The notes under the pieces: model-generated
The model's input: only the letters and a program-made list of their open reading frames with translations
Database searches by the model: none
What the model was told of the DNA's origin: nothing
Position numbers and translations under genes: made by a program
Shown: positions 31,628 through 46,484 of the stretch, in pieces
Numbering within the stretch: the stretch's first letter is position 1
Layout of the letters: each line of letters starts with the position of its first letter
Assembly: GCF_015351105.1 (NCBI RefSeq)
Contig: NZ_JADKRR010000001.1
Coordinates: forward strand, 1,903,069-1,967,068
DNA length: 64,000 nt
From: Clavibacter sp. VKM Ac-2872
Lineage (GTDB): Bacteria; Actinomycetota; Actinomycetes; Actinomycetales; Microbacteriaceae
Direction of reading: 5' to 3'

Positions 31628-32517
31628 CTGGATTTCATCAAGTCTACGACCTCGCGCGCCGCCTCCGCGACATCGCGGTTGACGACGAGGTGGTCGAACT
31701 CGTCCTGGGCGGCCAGCTCGACCTTCGCGGTGTCGAGCCGGCGCTGCTGCTCCTCGGGCCCCTCGGTGCCGCGGCCGACAAGGCGGCGCACGAGCTCCTC
31801 CCAGGTGGGCGGCAGCAGGAACACGAGCCGCGCCTCGGGCATCGCGGCCCTCACCTGCCGCGCGCCCTGGATGTCGATCTCGAGCAGCACGCTGCGTCCT
31901 TCGGCCAGGGCGGCGTCGATGGGCGCGCGCGGCGTGCCGTAGCGGTGGGCGTTGTGCACCGTCGCCCACTCGAGGAGCTCCCCGTGCTCGACCATGCGGT
32001 CGAACTCGGCGTCGGACACGAAGTAGTAGTTGACGCCCTCGACCTCGCCGGGACGCGGCGCGCGCGTGGTGGCGGAGACGGAGAGCAGCACGTCGGGCTC
32101 GTTCTCGCGGATGAAGGTGGAGACGGTGCCCTTGCCCACCGCGGTCGGGCCCGCGAGCACGACGAGCCGGCTCGGCTCGACGATCTGCTTCGCGGCCTGC
32201 CACTCCTCGAGGAAGCGCGTGAGCCGCACGCGCTGGTGCACGCCGAGGCCGCCGAGGCGCTTGGCGGCGGAGATGCCGAGCTCGCCGAGGATCCGCTCGA
32301 GCTTGGTGGGGCCGATGTTCGGGATGCTCGTGAGGAACTCGGTGACGCGGAGCGTGCTCTCGGCGCGGTGGGCGGGATCCGCTGACGCGTCGAGCACGCC
32401 GAGCGGCGTGCGCTCCCCCGTGACGATGTCGTGCTTCACCTGGGCCCGGGCCCGGCGGGCGGCGACGGCGGCCTGCGACGCGGCGACCCGGTCGACCTCG
32501 GGTGGTTCGGGCCTCAT
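31609..32517 (-). CDS. gmk: Fusion of mycobacterial-type integration host factor (mIHF) domain with guanylate kinase
   Basis: The 302-residue product is about 100 residues longer than a normal guanylate kinase. Residues 115-302 are the kinase: P-loop GPTAVGKG (123-130), the GMP-binding [19 protein letters not shown] and IDIQGA. Residues about 18-108 resemble the stand-alone actinobacterial DNA-binding protein m[12 protein letters not shown], then the helix-hairpin-helix region [19 protein letters not shown] (64-82) and [11 protein letters not shown], matching mIHF's RRLRGLGDRQR. In mycobacteria mihF lies directly upstream of gmk, so this is a fusion of neighbours. The reading frame is open throughout. 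The ATG overlaps the pyrF stop by 4 bp. It makes GDP from GMP and may also bind DNA. Confidence 0.9.
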   Translation of the reverse strand: MRPEPPEVDRVAASQAAVAARRARAQVKHDIVTGERTPLGVLDASADPAHRAESTLRVTEFLTSIPNIGPTKLERILGELGISAAKRLGGLGVHQRVRLTRFLEEWQAAKQIVEPSRLVVLAGPTAVGKGTVSTFIRENEPDVLLSVSATTRAPRPGEVEGVNYYFVSDAEFDRMVEHGELLEWATVHNAHRYGTPRAPIDAALAEGRSVLLEIDIQGARQVRAAMPEARLVFLLPPTWEELVRRLVGRGTEGPEEQQRRLDTAKVELAAQDEFDHLVVNRDVAEAAREVVDLMKSRKAVGP

Positions 32518-33403
32518 GGCAGCACCTCTTCGAGTCGTCCGGCGTGGTCGGTGACGGCCTCCGCGACACGCCGTGGCCCTGCCGCGAGGATACTCCGCGA
32601 GGCGGCCGCGATCACAACGCCGGAGGCCTGTCCGAACAGCGACCGGACATCGCCGAGCAGCGCGCCCTGGTGGCCGAAGCCGGGCGCGAGGATCGGCGTG
32701 CGGGTCAGCCGCGCGAGGTCGAGCCCCGCGTCGGCGGCGTCGACCGTCGCGCCGACGACCAGGCCGAATGGCCCGGGATCGGCCGACGGGTCGTCGATCG
32801 GGCCGTTCGCGGCGACCGCGGCGTCCTGGATCCCGCGGGCGACCGTGCGGGCGGACGCGGATCCGTCCCCCGGGAGCACGGCGCGCTGGAGGTCGCGCGC
32901 CTCGGGGTTCGAGGTCGCGGCGAGGACGAAGATGCCCGCGCCCCAGCCGTCGGCGGCGGCGCGCACGCCGTCGAGGGACCCGACGCCCGTGTAGGCGGTC
33001 AGCGTGACGGCGTCGGCGCGCAGCGGGCTGTCGGGCGCGAGCCACGCGGCGCCGTACGCGTCGACGGTGGAGCCGATGTCGCCGCGCTTGGCGTCGGCGA
33101 TCACGAGGAGGCCGGCGTCGCGCGCGGCGGCGAGCACGCGCTCGAGGGCGGCGTACCCGGCGGATCCGTGCCGCTCGAAGAACGCGACCTGCGGCTTGAC
33201 GATCCCAGCCCGCCCCGCGGTCGCCTCGACCACGCGCAGCCCGAACTCCTCGAGGCCGCGCGCGTCGTCGGCGAGGCCCCACGCGTCGAGCAGCGACCGG
33301 TGCGGGTCGATGCCGACGCAGAGGTGGCCGCGCTCCCGGAAGGCGCGGGCGAGGCGCGCGCCGAACGGCGGGGCGGCCGCGGCCGCCCCGCCGTCCGCGG
33401 TCG

Positions 33404-33407
<4 letters not shown>
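32514..33407 (-). CDS. pyrF: Orotidine 5'-phosphate decarboxylase, type 2
   Basis: The 297-residue enzyme makes UMP from OMP, the last step of de novo UMP synthesis. [15 protein letters not shown] contains the catalytic Lys/Asp network. [15 protein letters not shown] and [11 protein letters not shown] are typical of the longer type-2 (mycobacterial) subfamily. The GTG start overlaps the carB stop by 4 bp, and its stop overlaps the gmk start by 4 bp, so pyrimidine and GDP synthesis are linked at the level of translation. Confidence 0.96.
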
Positions 33408-36693
<3,286 letters not shown>

Positions 36694-36694
<1 letters not shown>

Positions 36695-37875
36695 TACACG
36701 GTCTCCTGGGTGGTCGCGGCGGATGCGGGGGCGGTGCCCGAGGCGTCGTGGATCAGCTCGATGAACCGGTCGAAGAGGTACGACGAGTCGTGCGGGCCGG
36801 CGGCCGCCTCCGGGTGGTACTGGACGCTGAATGCGGGGATGTCGAGGCAGTTCAGCCCCTCGACCACCTGGTCGTTGAGGGACACGTGGCTGACCTCCGC
36901 GCGGCCGAAGCCGGCGGGGCTGTCGACGGGTCCGTCGAGCGGCGCGGAGACCGCGAAGCCGTGGTTCTGGCTCGTGATCTCGACGCGGCCCGTGCGGCGG
37001 TCGAGCACGGGCTGGTTGATCCCGCGGTGGCCGAACGGCAGCTTGTAGGTGTCGAATCCGAGGGCGCGGCCGAGGAGCTGGTTGCCGAAGCAGATCCCGA
37101 AGAACGGGATGCCCTTGCGGAGCACGTCCTGCAGGAGCTCGACGTGGTACTGCGAGGCCTCGGGGTCGCCGGGGCCGTTCGAGTAGAAGACGGCCGTGGG
37201 CGCGAGCTCCGCGAGCTCCTCCGTGGTGATCGACTGCGGCACCACGTGCACGTCGAGGCCGCGGGCCGCGAGGTGCTTGACCGTGGCGGTCTTGATCCCG
37301 AGGTCGAGCACCGCGACGGATCCGATGCGCTCGCCCACCGCGGGGACCGTGTAGGTCTCCTGCGTGGAGACCTCGGCGGAGAGGTTGCGGCCGGCCATGT
37401 CGGGTGCCTGGCGCACCTGCGCGAGCTGCTCGTCGTCGCCGAGCGCGAGGGCGTCGCCAGAGAAGACGCCGGCGCGCATGGCTCCCTCGTCGCGGATCCG
37501 GCGCGTGACGGCGCGCGTGTCGATGCCGGAGATGCCGACGACGCCCTGCGCGACGAGGTCGTCCTCGAGCGTGCGCTGCCCGCGGAAGTTGGAGACCACG
37601 CGGGAGGGGTCGCGGACGACGTAGCCGGCGACCCAGATGCGGCGGGACTCCATGTCGTCGTCGTTCATGCCGGTGTTGCCGATGTGCGGCGCCGTCTGGA
37701 GCACGATCTGGCCCGCGTAGGACGGGTCGGTGATCGTCTCCTGGTAGCCGGTCATGCCGGTCGCGAAGACGGCCTCGCCGAGGGTCACGCCGCGGGCGCC
37801 GTACGCGCGTCCGACGTACCTCCGTCCGTCCTCGAGCACCAGGACAGCTCGTTCGTGTCGGGCCATGTCGGTCAC
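36694..37875 (-). CDS. carA: Carbamoyl-phosphate synthase small subunit
   Basis: The 393-residue class I glutamine amidotransferase supplies ammonia to Car[15 protein letters not shown] holds the nucleophile Cys and [16 protein letters not shown] the His/Glu of the triad. The N-terminal half has the CarA-specific [17 protein letters not shown]. The start is GTG at 37875, overlapping the upstream stop by 4 bp, with AAGGGAA just before it. Confidence 0.97.
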
Positions 37876-38399
37876 TTCCCTTCGTTGTCGTCGTCGTGCG
37901 CGATGCGCGGGATCCGCTGGAGGGCGTCGACGAGCGCGGTCTTCTCGCGCGGGTCGATCACCCGGAGGTACGTGTCGACCGCGGTGCCTGCGGCCTCGTC
38001 GAGGATCCAGGTGACGGCCACGAGGCCGCCCTCCTCCACGACGCGGTCGATCGCGTAGGTCGCGAGGCCGGATCCCGTGATGCGGTCGGCGGGCACGAGC
38101 ACCTCGCGCTCGCCGTCGATCGCGAGCACGAAGCCCGCGTCGTGCACCCGGGCCGCGGCGCGACCCCGGAATCCGAGGGGCGCCACCGTCAGCCGGTCGA
38201 GCGGCTCCCCCGCCGTGGTCGTGGCGACGTAGAGCACGTCGACCTCGAGCGCGGGTGCGCCGAGCCCGGCGGGCGGACGCGGCGGCTCCGGCAGCGCGCG
38301 CTGGCGACGCCGACGCGCGCGCCAGCCGAGCACCATGAGCGCGAGGAGCAGGACGAGGAGCGCGATCACCGTGATCGCGGGCACGAGGCGGCCGCTCAT
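37872..38399 (-). CDS. PH-like domain membrane protein of the pyr operon (Rv1382 type)
   Basis: The 175-residue protein has one N-terminal membrane helix (residues about 5-26, [15 protein letters not shown]), a basic Arg stretch (RARRRRQR) on the cytoplasmic side and a beta-rich C-terminal domain of about 120 residues. A protein of this layout sits between pyrC and carA in mycobacteria and corynebacteria (Rv1382) and has no known function. Both ends overlap neighbours by 4 bp, so it is made together with the pyrimidine enzymes. Confidence 0.8.
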   Translation of the reverse strand: MSGRLVPAITVIALLVLLLALMVLGWRARRRRQRALPEPPRPPAGLGAPALEVDVLYVATTTAGEPLDRLTVAPLGFRGRAAARVHDAGFVLAIDGEREVLVPADRITGSGLATYAIDRVVEEGGLVAVTWILDEAAGTAVDTYLRVIDPREKTALVDALQRIPRIAHDDDNEGK

Positions 38400-39799
38400 G
38401 CGACGCTCCCCCGCGTCGCGGCGGCGTCGCGTGCGTCGGCGTCCGCGCGGTCGCGGAGGACGGCGGCGCGGGCGACGGTCTCGCGGTCCACGAGCGCGCC
38501 GTCGAGCACGGTCGGGTAGCCGCGGTGGAAGGTCGCGACGACGCGGCCGGGCAGCGTCATCTCGAGGTAGGGCGAGTTGCCGCTGAGCCCGCCGAGGTCG
38601 TCGCGCCCGAAGACGCGCGACGCGGCCGGGTCGTAGAGCGTGATGTCGGCCGGGGATCCGCCGGCCAGCGCGTGCCCGTGCTCGGCGAGCCGGCCGATGC
38701 GCGCGGGGGCATGCGACATGACCCGGGCGACGCCCTGCCAGTCGAGGAGGCCCGTGTCGACCATGGCGAGCTGCACGACCGAGAGCGCGGACTCGAGCCC
38801 CACCATGCCGAACGCGGCCGCGTCCCACTCGCAGTCCTTGGCCTCCGTCGGGTGCGGCGCGTGGTCGGTGGCGACCACGTCGATCGTGCCGTCGGCGAGC
38901 GCGGCGCGGAGGGCATCCACGTCCTCGCGGCGGCGCAGCGGCGGGTTGACCTTGTAGCGCGCGTCGTAGCCGGCGACGAGATCCTCGGTGAGGAGGAGGT
39001 GGTGCGGCGTGACCTCGGCGGTCACGTCGACGCCGCGGGCCTTGGCCCAGCGGATCACGTCGACCGACCCCGCGGTGGAGACGTGGCAGACGTGCAGGCG
39101 GGAGCCGACGTGCTCGGCGAGCAGCACGTCGCGCGCGATGATCGACTCCTCGGCGACCGCGGGCCAGCCCGTGATGCCGAGCTCGCCGGACAGCGCGCCC
39201 TCGTTCATGGTGGCGCCCTCGGTGAGGCGCGGGTCCTGCGCGTGCTGCGCGATGACGCCGTCGAAGGCCTTCACGTACTCCAGCGCGCGGCGCATGAGCA
39301 GCGGGTCGGAGACGCACTTCCCGTCGTCGGAGAAGACGCGGACGGCGGCGCGGCTGGAGGCCATCGCCCCGATCTCCGCCATCGATTCCCCCGCGAGGCC
39401 CACCGAGACGGCGCCGATGGGGCGCACCGTGGCGTACCCCGCCGCGTCGCCGAGCGCCTTCACCTGCTCGACCACGCCCGCGGTGTCCTGCACGGGCATC
39501 GTGTTCGCCATCGCGAAGACCGCGGTGAAGCCGCCGAGGGCGGCGGCGCGGGATCCCGTGAGCACGGTCTCGCTCTGCTCGTAGCCGGGCTCGCGCAGGT
39601 GCACGTGCAGGTCGACGAGGCCGGGCAGCGCGACGAGGCCGTCGGCCTCGATGACCTGCGCGCCCTCGGGCACCGCGAGGTCGGGGCCGATCTCGCGGAT
39701 GAGCCCGTCGGCGACGAGGATGTCGGCGCGCTCGCCCGAGGGCAGGGTCGCGCCGCGGATCAGGTGGGTGTCGTGCACGTTCATCGCGTTCTGGGTCAT
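38396..39799 (-). CDS. pyrC: Dihydroorotase
   Basis: The 467-residue zinc amidohydrolase is of the class I type. [20 protein letters not shown] contains the HxH metal site, DDGKCVSDP the bridging region, [10 protein letters not shown] and [11 protein letters not shown] further His ligands, and VVATDHAPH the catalytic Asp. It closes carbamoyl aspartate to dihydroorotate. ATG start with a 4-bp overlap with the pyrB stop. Confidence 0.97.
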   Translation of the reverse strand: MTQNAMNVHDTHLIRGATLPSGERADILVADGLIREIGPDLAVPEGAQVIEADGLVALPGLVDLHVHLREPGYEQSETVLTGSRAAALGGFTAVFAMANTMPVQDTAGVVEQVKALGDAAGYATVRPIGAVSVGLAGESMAEIGAMASSRAAVRVFSDDGKCVSDPLLMRRALEYVKAFDGVIAQHAQDPRLTEGATMNEGALSGELGITGWPAVAEESIIARDVLLAEHVGSRLHVCHVSTAGSVDVIRWAKARGVDVTAEVTPHHLLLTEDLVAGYDARYKVNPPLRRREDVDALRAALADGTIDVVATDHAPHPTEAKDCEWDAAAFGMVGLESALSVVQLAMVDTGLLDWQGVARVMSHAPARIGRLAEHGHALAGGSPADITLYDPAASRVFGRDDLGGLSGNSPYLEMTLPGRVVATFHRGYPTVLDGALVDRETVARAAVLRDRADADARDAAATRGSVA

Positions 39800-40752
39800 C
39801 GGTCGGCCTTCCCGTCGCCGGACAGCAGGAGGTAGAGGACGGCCATGCGCACCGAGACGCCGTTGGCGACCTGCTCGCGCACCGTGGACCTCTCCGAGTC
39901 GGCGGCGGCGGCGGATATCTCGAGCCCGCGGTTCATCGGCCCCGGGTGCATGACGATCGTATCGGGCCCGAGGAGCGCGAGGCGCGCGTCGTCGAGGCCC
40001 CAGATGCGCGCGTACTCGCGCGGGTTCGGGAAGAAGGCGGCGCGCATTCGCTCGGCCTGGATCCGCAGCATCATCACGGCGTCGGGCTTCCCCTCGGTGA
40101 GCGCGTCGTCGAGGTCGTAGCGGACGGTGACGGGCCAGGATCCGACGCCCACCGGCACGAGCGTGGGCGGCGCGACGAGCGTGACCTCGGCGCCGAGCGT
40201 CGTGAGCAGCCAGGCGTTGGAGCGGGCGACGCGGCTGTGGAGCACGTCGCCGACGATGACGACGCGCGTGCCGTCGAGGCCCTTGCCGCGCGCGGCGGAT
40301 CCGTGCAGCCGGCGGCGGATGGTGAACGCGTCGAGCAGCGCCTGCGTGGGGTGCTCGTGCGTGCCGTCGCCCGCGTTGACGATGCCGGCGTCGATCCAGC
40401 CGCTGCCGGCGAGCGTGTGCGGCGCGCCCGAGGACGGGTGGCGGACGACCACGCCGTCCGCGCCCATCGCCTGGAGCGTCTGCGCCGTGTCCTTGAGGCT
40501 CTCGCCCTTGGAGACGCTCGATCCCTTCGCGCTGAAGTTGATGACGTCGGCCGACAGGCGCTTGGCCGCGGCCTCGAACGAGATGCGCGTGCGGGTCGAG
40601 TCCTCGAAGAAGAGGTTGACGACCGTGCGGCCGCGGAGCGCGGGCGTCTTCTTGATCTCGCGCGTGCCGACGTCGGCCATGTCCTCGGCGACGTCGAGGA
40701 TGTGGACCGCCTCGTCGCGGGACAGGTCGCGGGTGGAGAGCAGGTGCCTCAT
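39796..40752 (-). CDS. pyrB: Aspartate carbamoyltransferase catalytic subunit
   Basis: The 318-residue enzyme condenses carbamoyl phosphate and aspartate. [19 protein letters not shown] is the carbamoyl-phosphate-binding STRTR motif and [15 protein letters not shown] the second. No pyrI regulatory subunit is present, so control must come from PyrR and CarB. The ATG overlaps the pyrR stop by 4 bp. Confidence 0.98.
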   Translation of the reverse strand: MRHLLSTRDLSRDEAVHILDVAEDMADVGTREIKKTPALRGRTVVNLFFEDSTRTRISFEAAAKRLSADVINFSAKGSSVSKGESLKDTAQTLQAMGADGVVVRHPSSGAPHTLAGSGWIDAGIVNAGDGTHEHPTQALLDAFTIRRRLHGSAARGKGLDGTRVVIVGDVLHSRVARSNAWLLTTLGAEVTLVAPPTLVPVGVGSWPVTVRYDLDDALTEGKPDAVMMLRIQAERMRAAFFPNPREYARIWGLDDARLALLGPDTIVMHPGPMNRGLEISAAAADSERSTVREQVANGVSVRMAVLYLLLSGDGKADR

Positions 40753-41327
40753 CGGGTCGCCCCGTCCGCCGCGGTCGCGGGTTCGTCGTCCGGGCCGGCG
40801 ATGCTCACCGACTCCTCGCCGTCGGTCTCCTCGAGCCGGACGAAGATCCGCTCGGCGAGGCTGGAGGGGAGGTTCTTGCCCACGAAGTCGGCGCGGATGG
40901 GGAGCTCGCGGTGGCCGCGGTCGACCAGCGCGGCGAGCCGCACGGCCGTGGGGCGGCCGAGGTCGCCGATCGCGTCGAGGGCGGCGCGCACGGTGCGGCC
41001 GGAGAAGAGCACGTCGTCCACCAGCACGACCGTGCGGCCGTCGACGCCGCCGGCGGGCAGGCGCGTCGGAGCGGGGGCGCGGGTGGGGTTCCGCTGGAGG
41101 TCGTCGCGGTACATCGTCACGTCGAGCGAGCCCACCAGGTCGGCGGGGGCGTCGGGCTCGAGGCGGGCGATGATCCGGCCGATCCGCTCGGCGAGGACGG
41201 TGCCGCGGGTCGGGATGCCGAGGAGCAGCAGGCCGGCGGGGCCGCGGTTCGACTCGAGGATCTCGTGGGCGATGCGCGTGAGCGCACGGGTGATGTCAGA
41301 GGGCTGCAGCACGACGCGCTGAGGCAA
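40749..41327 (-). CDS. pyrR: Pyrimidine operon RNA-binding regulator / uracil phosphoribosyltransferase PyrR
   Basis: The 192-residue protein is the first gene of the pyr operon. [18 protein letters not shown] is the PRPP-binding loop. The N-terminal [16 protein letters not shown] and [14 protein letters not shown] match PyrR. The start is TTG at 41327, supported by a very strong AAGGAGG 5 nt upstream; later in-frame GTG codons lack one. UMP-bound PyrR binds pyr leader RNA; a matching site lies directly upstream of this Shine-Dalgarno. The C-terminal 12 or so residues are an extra acidic Ala-rich tail. Confidence 0.96.
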   Translation of the reverse strand: MPQRVVLQPSDITRALTRIAHEILESNRGPAGLLLLGIPTRGTVLAERIGRIIARLEPDAPADLVGSLDVTMYRDDLQRNPTRAPAPTRLPAGGVDGRTVVLVDDVLFSGRTVRAALDAIGDLGRPTAVRLAALVDRGHRELPIRADFVGKNLPSSLAERIFVRLEETDGEESVSIAGPDDEPATAADGATR

Positions 41328-41342
41328 TCCGACCTCCTTCCC

Positions 41343-41356
41343 CGCCTCTCGGGACG
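41343..41356 (-). promoter_or_regulatory. PyrR RNA-binding site beside the pyrR Shine-Dalgarno
   Basis: The leader RNA reads CGUCCCGAGAGGCG, matching the bacillary PyrR consensus ARUCCNGNGAGGYU at 12 of 14 positions. Flanking CCG/CGG can pair to form the stem. It ends only 3 nt before AAGGAGG, so bound PyrR would block ribosome entry. Translational repression of this kind is known for mycobacterial PyrR; no terminator/antiterminator pair is visible here. Confidence 0.75.
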
Positions 41357-41385
41357 GATGTTAAAGGTGGTCTGTTCCGCCGGTC

Positions 41386-41414
41386 ACTCTAGCGGGTGTC
41401 GGCCCGTCGGTCAC
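41386..41414 (-). promoter_or_regulatory. Predicted promoter of the pyr operon
   Basis: On the minus strand GTGACC (41414-41409), a 17-bp spacer, then TAGAGT (41391-41386). Transcription would start near 41379, giving a leader of about 50 nt that includes the PyrR site. It lies in the gap after the GNAT gene. Confidence 0.55.
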
Positions 41415-41416
41415 CG

Positions 41417-42310
41417 TCACGCCGCGCGGGTGCGGTCCCGGCGCTCGGGCAGCGCCACGAATCCCGCCGAGCGGTACGTCGCGACGGCGCCGCGGAGGTC
41501 ACTCGGCGTGCACACGAGGGCCGCCGAGGAGCCGAGCTCGCGCAACGCTTCCGCTGCTGCGCGGCAGACTGCTCTGCCGTGGCCCTTCCCGCGCTGGTCC
41601 GCGCGCACGCCCATCGGCTCGAGGAGGCCAGGCCGCCCCTGCCCTGCCGACCAGACCGTGACTCCCGCCACGGGCACCCCGTCGGGGTCGCGGCCGAGGA
41701 GGCACACCATCGACGCCGTGTCGGCACCTGTCTCGCGACGGGCGGTGACGCCGGACGCCATGGTCGCCCACTGCGCGTCGGTGAAGGTCGCGTTGGCCCA
41801 CGCGGACCGGTGGACGGCCGTGAACGCGGAAGAGGCACCGGGCACGACGCGCTCGACGCGGAGCCCGCCCGGGATCCGAACGGGCTCGGAGAGATCGAGC
41901 ACCAGGGGGGTCCACGCCTCGCCCGCCGACCAGCCGGAGGTGGCGAGGGCCGCGTCGAGTGCCGTGCCCGCGGGGATCTCGACGGATGCCCGACCGACGG
42001 GCAGCACGCCGGCCTCGGGGTCCGCGATGTCCGCCCGCACGACGTCGGCGAGCGCCGGGTCCGACCACCGTTGCGGCGCCACCGTCGTCCGGAGGAGGCC
42101 AGGCCCGTCGAGGAACCCGATCGCCACGATCCGGCCGTCGTCGCGCCAGACGCGGAGCGCGTCGGCGACCGCACGCGACCCGTGCCGCTCCGCCCAGCCG
42201 ATGTCGCCCGGGTGGAGCTGAACGGGCGCATCGTCGCGCTGCCATCGCCGGAGCGCGTCCACGACAGGACCGAGCTCGTCCGGACCGGGGGAAGTGAGGA
42301 CGATGGACAT
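41417..42310 (-). CDS. GNAT family N-acetyltransferase
   Basis: The 297-residue protein has a degenerate N-terminal GNAT-like half. The C-terminal GNAT domain carries the acetyl-CoA-binding sequence GVRADQRGKGHGRAVCRAAAEAL (roughly residues 232-254; R/Q-x-x-G-x-G/A pattern) and ATYRSAGFVALPE at its end. The substrate is unknown. The ATG at 42310 has GAGG close upstream. It stands 78 bp after acs and just before the pyr promoter. Link to acetyl-CoA made by Acs is possible, since protein acetyltransferases regulate Acs in actinobacteria, but no evidence here supports that specifically. Confidence 0.8.
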   Translation of the reverse strand: MSIVLTSPGPDELGPVVDALRRWQRDDAPVQLHPGDIGWAERHGSRAVADALRVWRDDGRIVAIGFLDGPGLLRTTVAPQRWSDPALADVVRADIADPEAGVLPVGRASVEIPAGTALDAALATSGWSAGEAWTPLVLDLSEPVRIPGGLRVERVVPGASSAFTAVHRSAWANATFTDAQWATMASGVTARRETGADTASMVCLLGRDPDGVPVAGVTVWSAGQGRPGLLEPMGVRADQRGKGHGRAVCRAAAEALRELGSSAALVCTPSDLRGAVATYRSAGFVALPERRDRTRAA

Positions 42311-42388
42311 GTCCTCATCCCATCACCCGGGCGACGCCAGGACCACCCCTCGGAGCACGGTCCCCTGCTCGACGGGCCGCGGTGTCCG

Positions 42389-44431
<2,043 letters not shown>

Positions 44432-44437
44432 GCGCCG

Positions 44438-44443
44438 ACGCTA
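44438..44443 (-). promoter_or_regulatory. -10 box (TAGCGT) for acs
   Basis: TAGCGT ends 6 nt before the acs ATG. The segment TAGCGTCGG-x-x-C-ATG is nearly identical to that before the ABC ATPase gene at 47354. Confidence 0.45.
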
Positions 44444-44504
44444 CGTGCGACGCGGCCGGGATCCGGAACCGGGACGTCACAGGGCGACACGGAGGCGGCG
44501 GGCG

Positions 44505-45353
44505 TCAGCCCCAGCGGCGGACGAGCACCCGCTCGACGAGCCCCACGACGGCGTCGGTGGCGGCGCCCAGCACCGCGAGCAGCACGATCGCGAGCAGCAC
44601 CCGGTCGACGCGCCCGTTCGCGGACGACTCCGTGAGCAGGTAGCCGAGCCCCATCGACGCGGCGAGCAGCTCCGCCGCCACGAGGAACAGCCACGACTGC
44701 GCGAGCGCGAGCCGGAGCCCCGAGACGACGGCGGGCAGCACGGCGGGGAGCTGCACGGTGACGAGCAGCGGGATCCGCGTGAGCCCGAAGGCGCGCCCCA
44801 CCTCCACGAGGTGCGGGTCCACGTGCCGGAGCGCGCCGGCGACCGTCGTGTACACGGGGAACAGGGCGCCGATCGCGACGAGCGTGACCTTGGAGTCCTC
44901 GTTGATCCCCATCCAGAGCAGCAGCAGCGGCACCCACGCGAGCGACGGCACCGTGCGGAACGCGCCCGCGGTCGGGGCGAGGAGGAGCCGGCCGACGCGG
45001 GAGAGGCCGACGACGGCGCCGAGCACGAGGCCCACCGTGGCCCCCAGCGCGAAGCCCAGCAGCACGCGCTGCAGCGAGATGGCGACGTAGGGCCCGAGGA
45101 TCCCCTGCTCGGCGAGCTGGACGCCCGCGCGCACGACGTCGAGCGGCGCGGGCAGCAGATGGGCGGGCACGGCGCCCGTCGCGGTGACGACCGCCCACAG
45201 CCCGACGACGAGGGCGGGCACCACGAAGCCGACGGCCGTGCGGGTCAGCGCGGCGCGGGCGGAGCGGGCGCCGTCCCGCCGGGGGCGATCCGGGCGGGCG
45301 TCGAGCGGCGCACCGGCGTCGCGGGCGACGGGAGCATGATCGACGGCGGTCAT
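44505..45353 (-). CDS. ABC transporter permease, SsuC/TauC class
   Basis: The 282-residue protein has a hydrophilic N-terminus (about 35 residues) and six predicted membrane helices. The EAA-like loop HLVEVGRAFGLTRIPLLVTV couples to the ATPase. The class imports nitrate, sulfonates, taurine or pyrimidine precursors. The ATG overlaps the binding-protein stop by 4 bp. It is the last gene of the three-gene unit ATPase, binding protein, permease. Confidence 0.9.
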   Translation of the reverse strand: MTAVDHAPVARDAGAPLDARPDRPRRDGARSARAALTRTAVGFVVPALVVGLWAVVTATGAVPAHLLPAPLDVVRAGVQLAEQGILGPYVAISLQRVLLGFALGATVGLVLGAVVGLSRVGRLLLAPTAGAFRTVPSLAWVPLLLLWMGINEDSKVTLVAIGALFPVYTTVAGALRHVDPHLVEVGRAFGLTRIPLLVTVQLPAVLPAVVSGLRLALAQSWLFLVAAELLAASMGLGYLLTESSANGRVDRVLLAIVLLAVLGAATDAVVGLVERVLVRRWG

Positions 45354-46399
45354 CCGGCGGTCCCGGCAGCGGCCGCGGGATCCGCGGCCTCGGCGAACCG
45401 CGGCTCGAACAGCTCGTCGAGCGCGGTGTCCACCTGCCCCTGGTCCTCCACGTCGTCCGAGGCCACGAGGATCGGGCCGACGCGCTCCAGCACGGCGCGC
45501 TGCGCGTCGCCGGGCACCGGATCCACGCCCAGGTTCGTGCGGTCGATCACGGAGGTCGCGACGCCGGGGTCGATGGCGGCCGCCTGCGCGAGGATCGCCG
45601 CCGTCTCGTCCGGGTGCGCGACGGCCCACGCGCGCGCCTCCTCGTACGCGTCGACGACGGCCTGCGCGAGGTCCGGCGACGCGTCGAGGAACGACTGCGT
45701 GGCGTTCAGGAACCCGTAGGTCGCGAAGTCGACGTTCCGGTACAGCAGCGTGGATCCCGCCTGCGCCTCGCTCGCCGCCATGAGCGGGTCGAGCCCGGCC
45801 CACGCGTCGACCGCGCCGTTCTCGAGCGCGGCGCGGCCGTCGGCGTGCTGGAGGTTCTGGATGGTGACGTCCGAGGCGGGGACGCCCGCCTGATCCAGCG
45901 TCTGCAGGAGGAAGAAGTACGGGTCGGTGCCCTTGGTGGCGGCGATGTCGGCGCCACGGAGCTGGTCGACGCTCGTGATGGGCGAGCCCTTCGGCACGAC
46001 GATCGCCGTCCACTCCGGCTGCGAGTACACGTCGATCGTGCGGATGGGCGAGCCGTTGGCGCGCGCGAGCAGCGCGGCGGATCCGGCGGTGGAGCCCACG
46101 TCGACGGCGCCCGCCCGCAGCAGCTCGTTGGCCTTGTTGGACCCGGCGGACTGCACCCAGTCGACCTTCACCGCGGATCCCAGGCGCGCCTCGAGCAGCC
46201 CCTGGTCCTTCACGATGAGGCTGAGCGGGTTGTAGGTCGCCCAGTCGACCGTGAGCGTGTCGGCGCTCCAGCCTCCAGCAGCGGCCGGGGCGGGCGCGAC
46301 GGACGAGCCCTCGCCGGCGGCGCAGCCGGCCAGGAGCAGGACGGCGGCGGTCGCGAGCGCGACGACGGGGGCGGATCGGCGGGGCAGGAGACGGGTCAC
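45350..46399 (-). CDS. ABC transporter substrate-binding lipoprotein, SsuA/NrtA/THI5-like
   Basis: The 349-residue protein starts with GTG preceded by GAGGA. The signal peptide VTRLLPRRSAPVVALATAAV runs into the lipobox LLAGC with Cys26, so the protein should be lipid-anchored outside the membrane. The mature part has the NMT1/SsuA-type fold: LEARLGSAVKVDWVQSAGSN, DVGSTAGSAALLARANGS, TKGTDPYFFLLQTLDQAGV. Aliphatic sulfonate, taurine or a related small anion is the likely ligand class; no sulfonatase gene is nearby to decide. Confidence 0.88.
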   Translation of the reverse strand: MTRLLPRRSAPVVALATAAVLLLAGCAAGEGSSVAPAPAAAGGWSADTLTVDWATYNPLSLIVKDQGLLEARLGSAVKVDWVQSAGSNKANELLRAGAVDVGSTAGSAALLARANGSPIRTIDVYSQPEWTAIVVPKGSPITSVDQLRGADIAATKGTDPYFFLLQTLDQAGVPASDVTIQNLQHADGRAALENGAVDAWAGLDPLMAASEAQAGSTLLYRNVDFATYGFLNATQSFLDASPDLAQAVVDAYEEARAWAVAHPDETAAILAQAAAIDPGVATSVIDRTNLGVDPVPGDAQRAVLERVGPILVASDDVEDQGQVDTALDELFEPRFAEAADPAAAAGTAG

Positions 46400-46484
46400 G
46401 GTGGGTCCTCGGTGCGGTGTCGGATCGGGGCGGTGGGAAGCGGGATGGATGCGGGTCGGAGGCGGCGGCCACTGCCGCGGCGGA

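Noticed and set aside
41328-41416. Attenuator (terminator/antiterminator) in the pyr leader
   Set aside because: The leader is only about 50 nt and has no second stem or U-run; the PyrR motif beside the Shine-Dalgarno fits translational control better.
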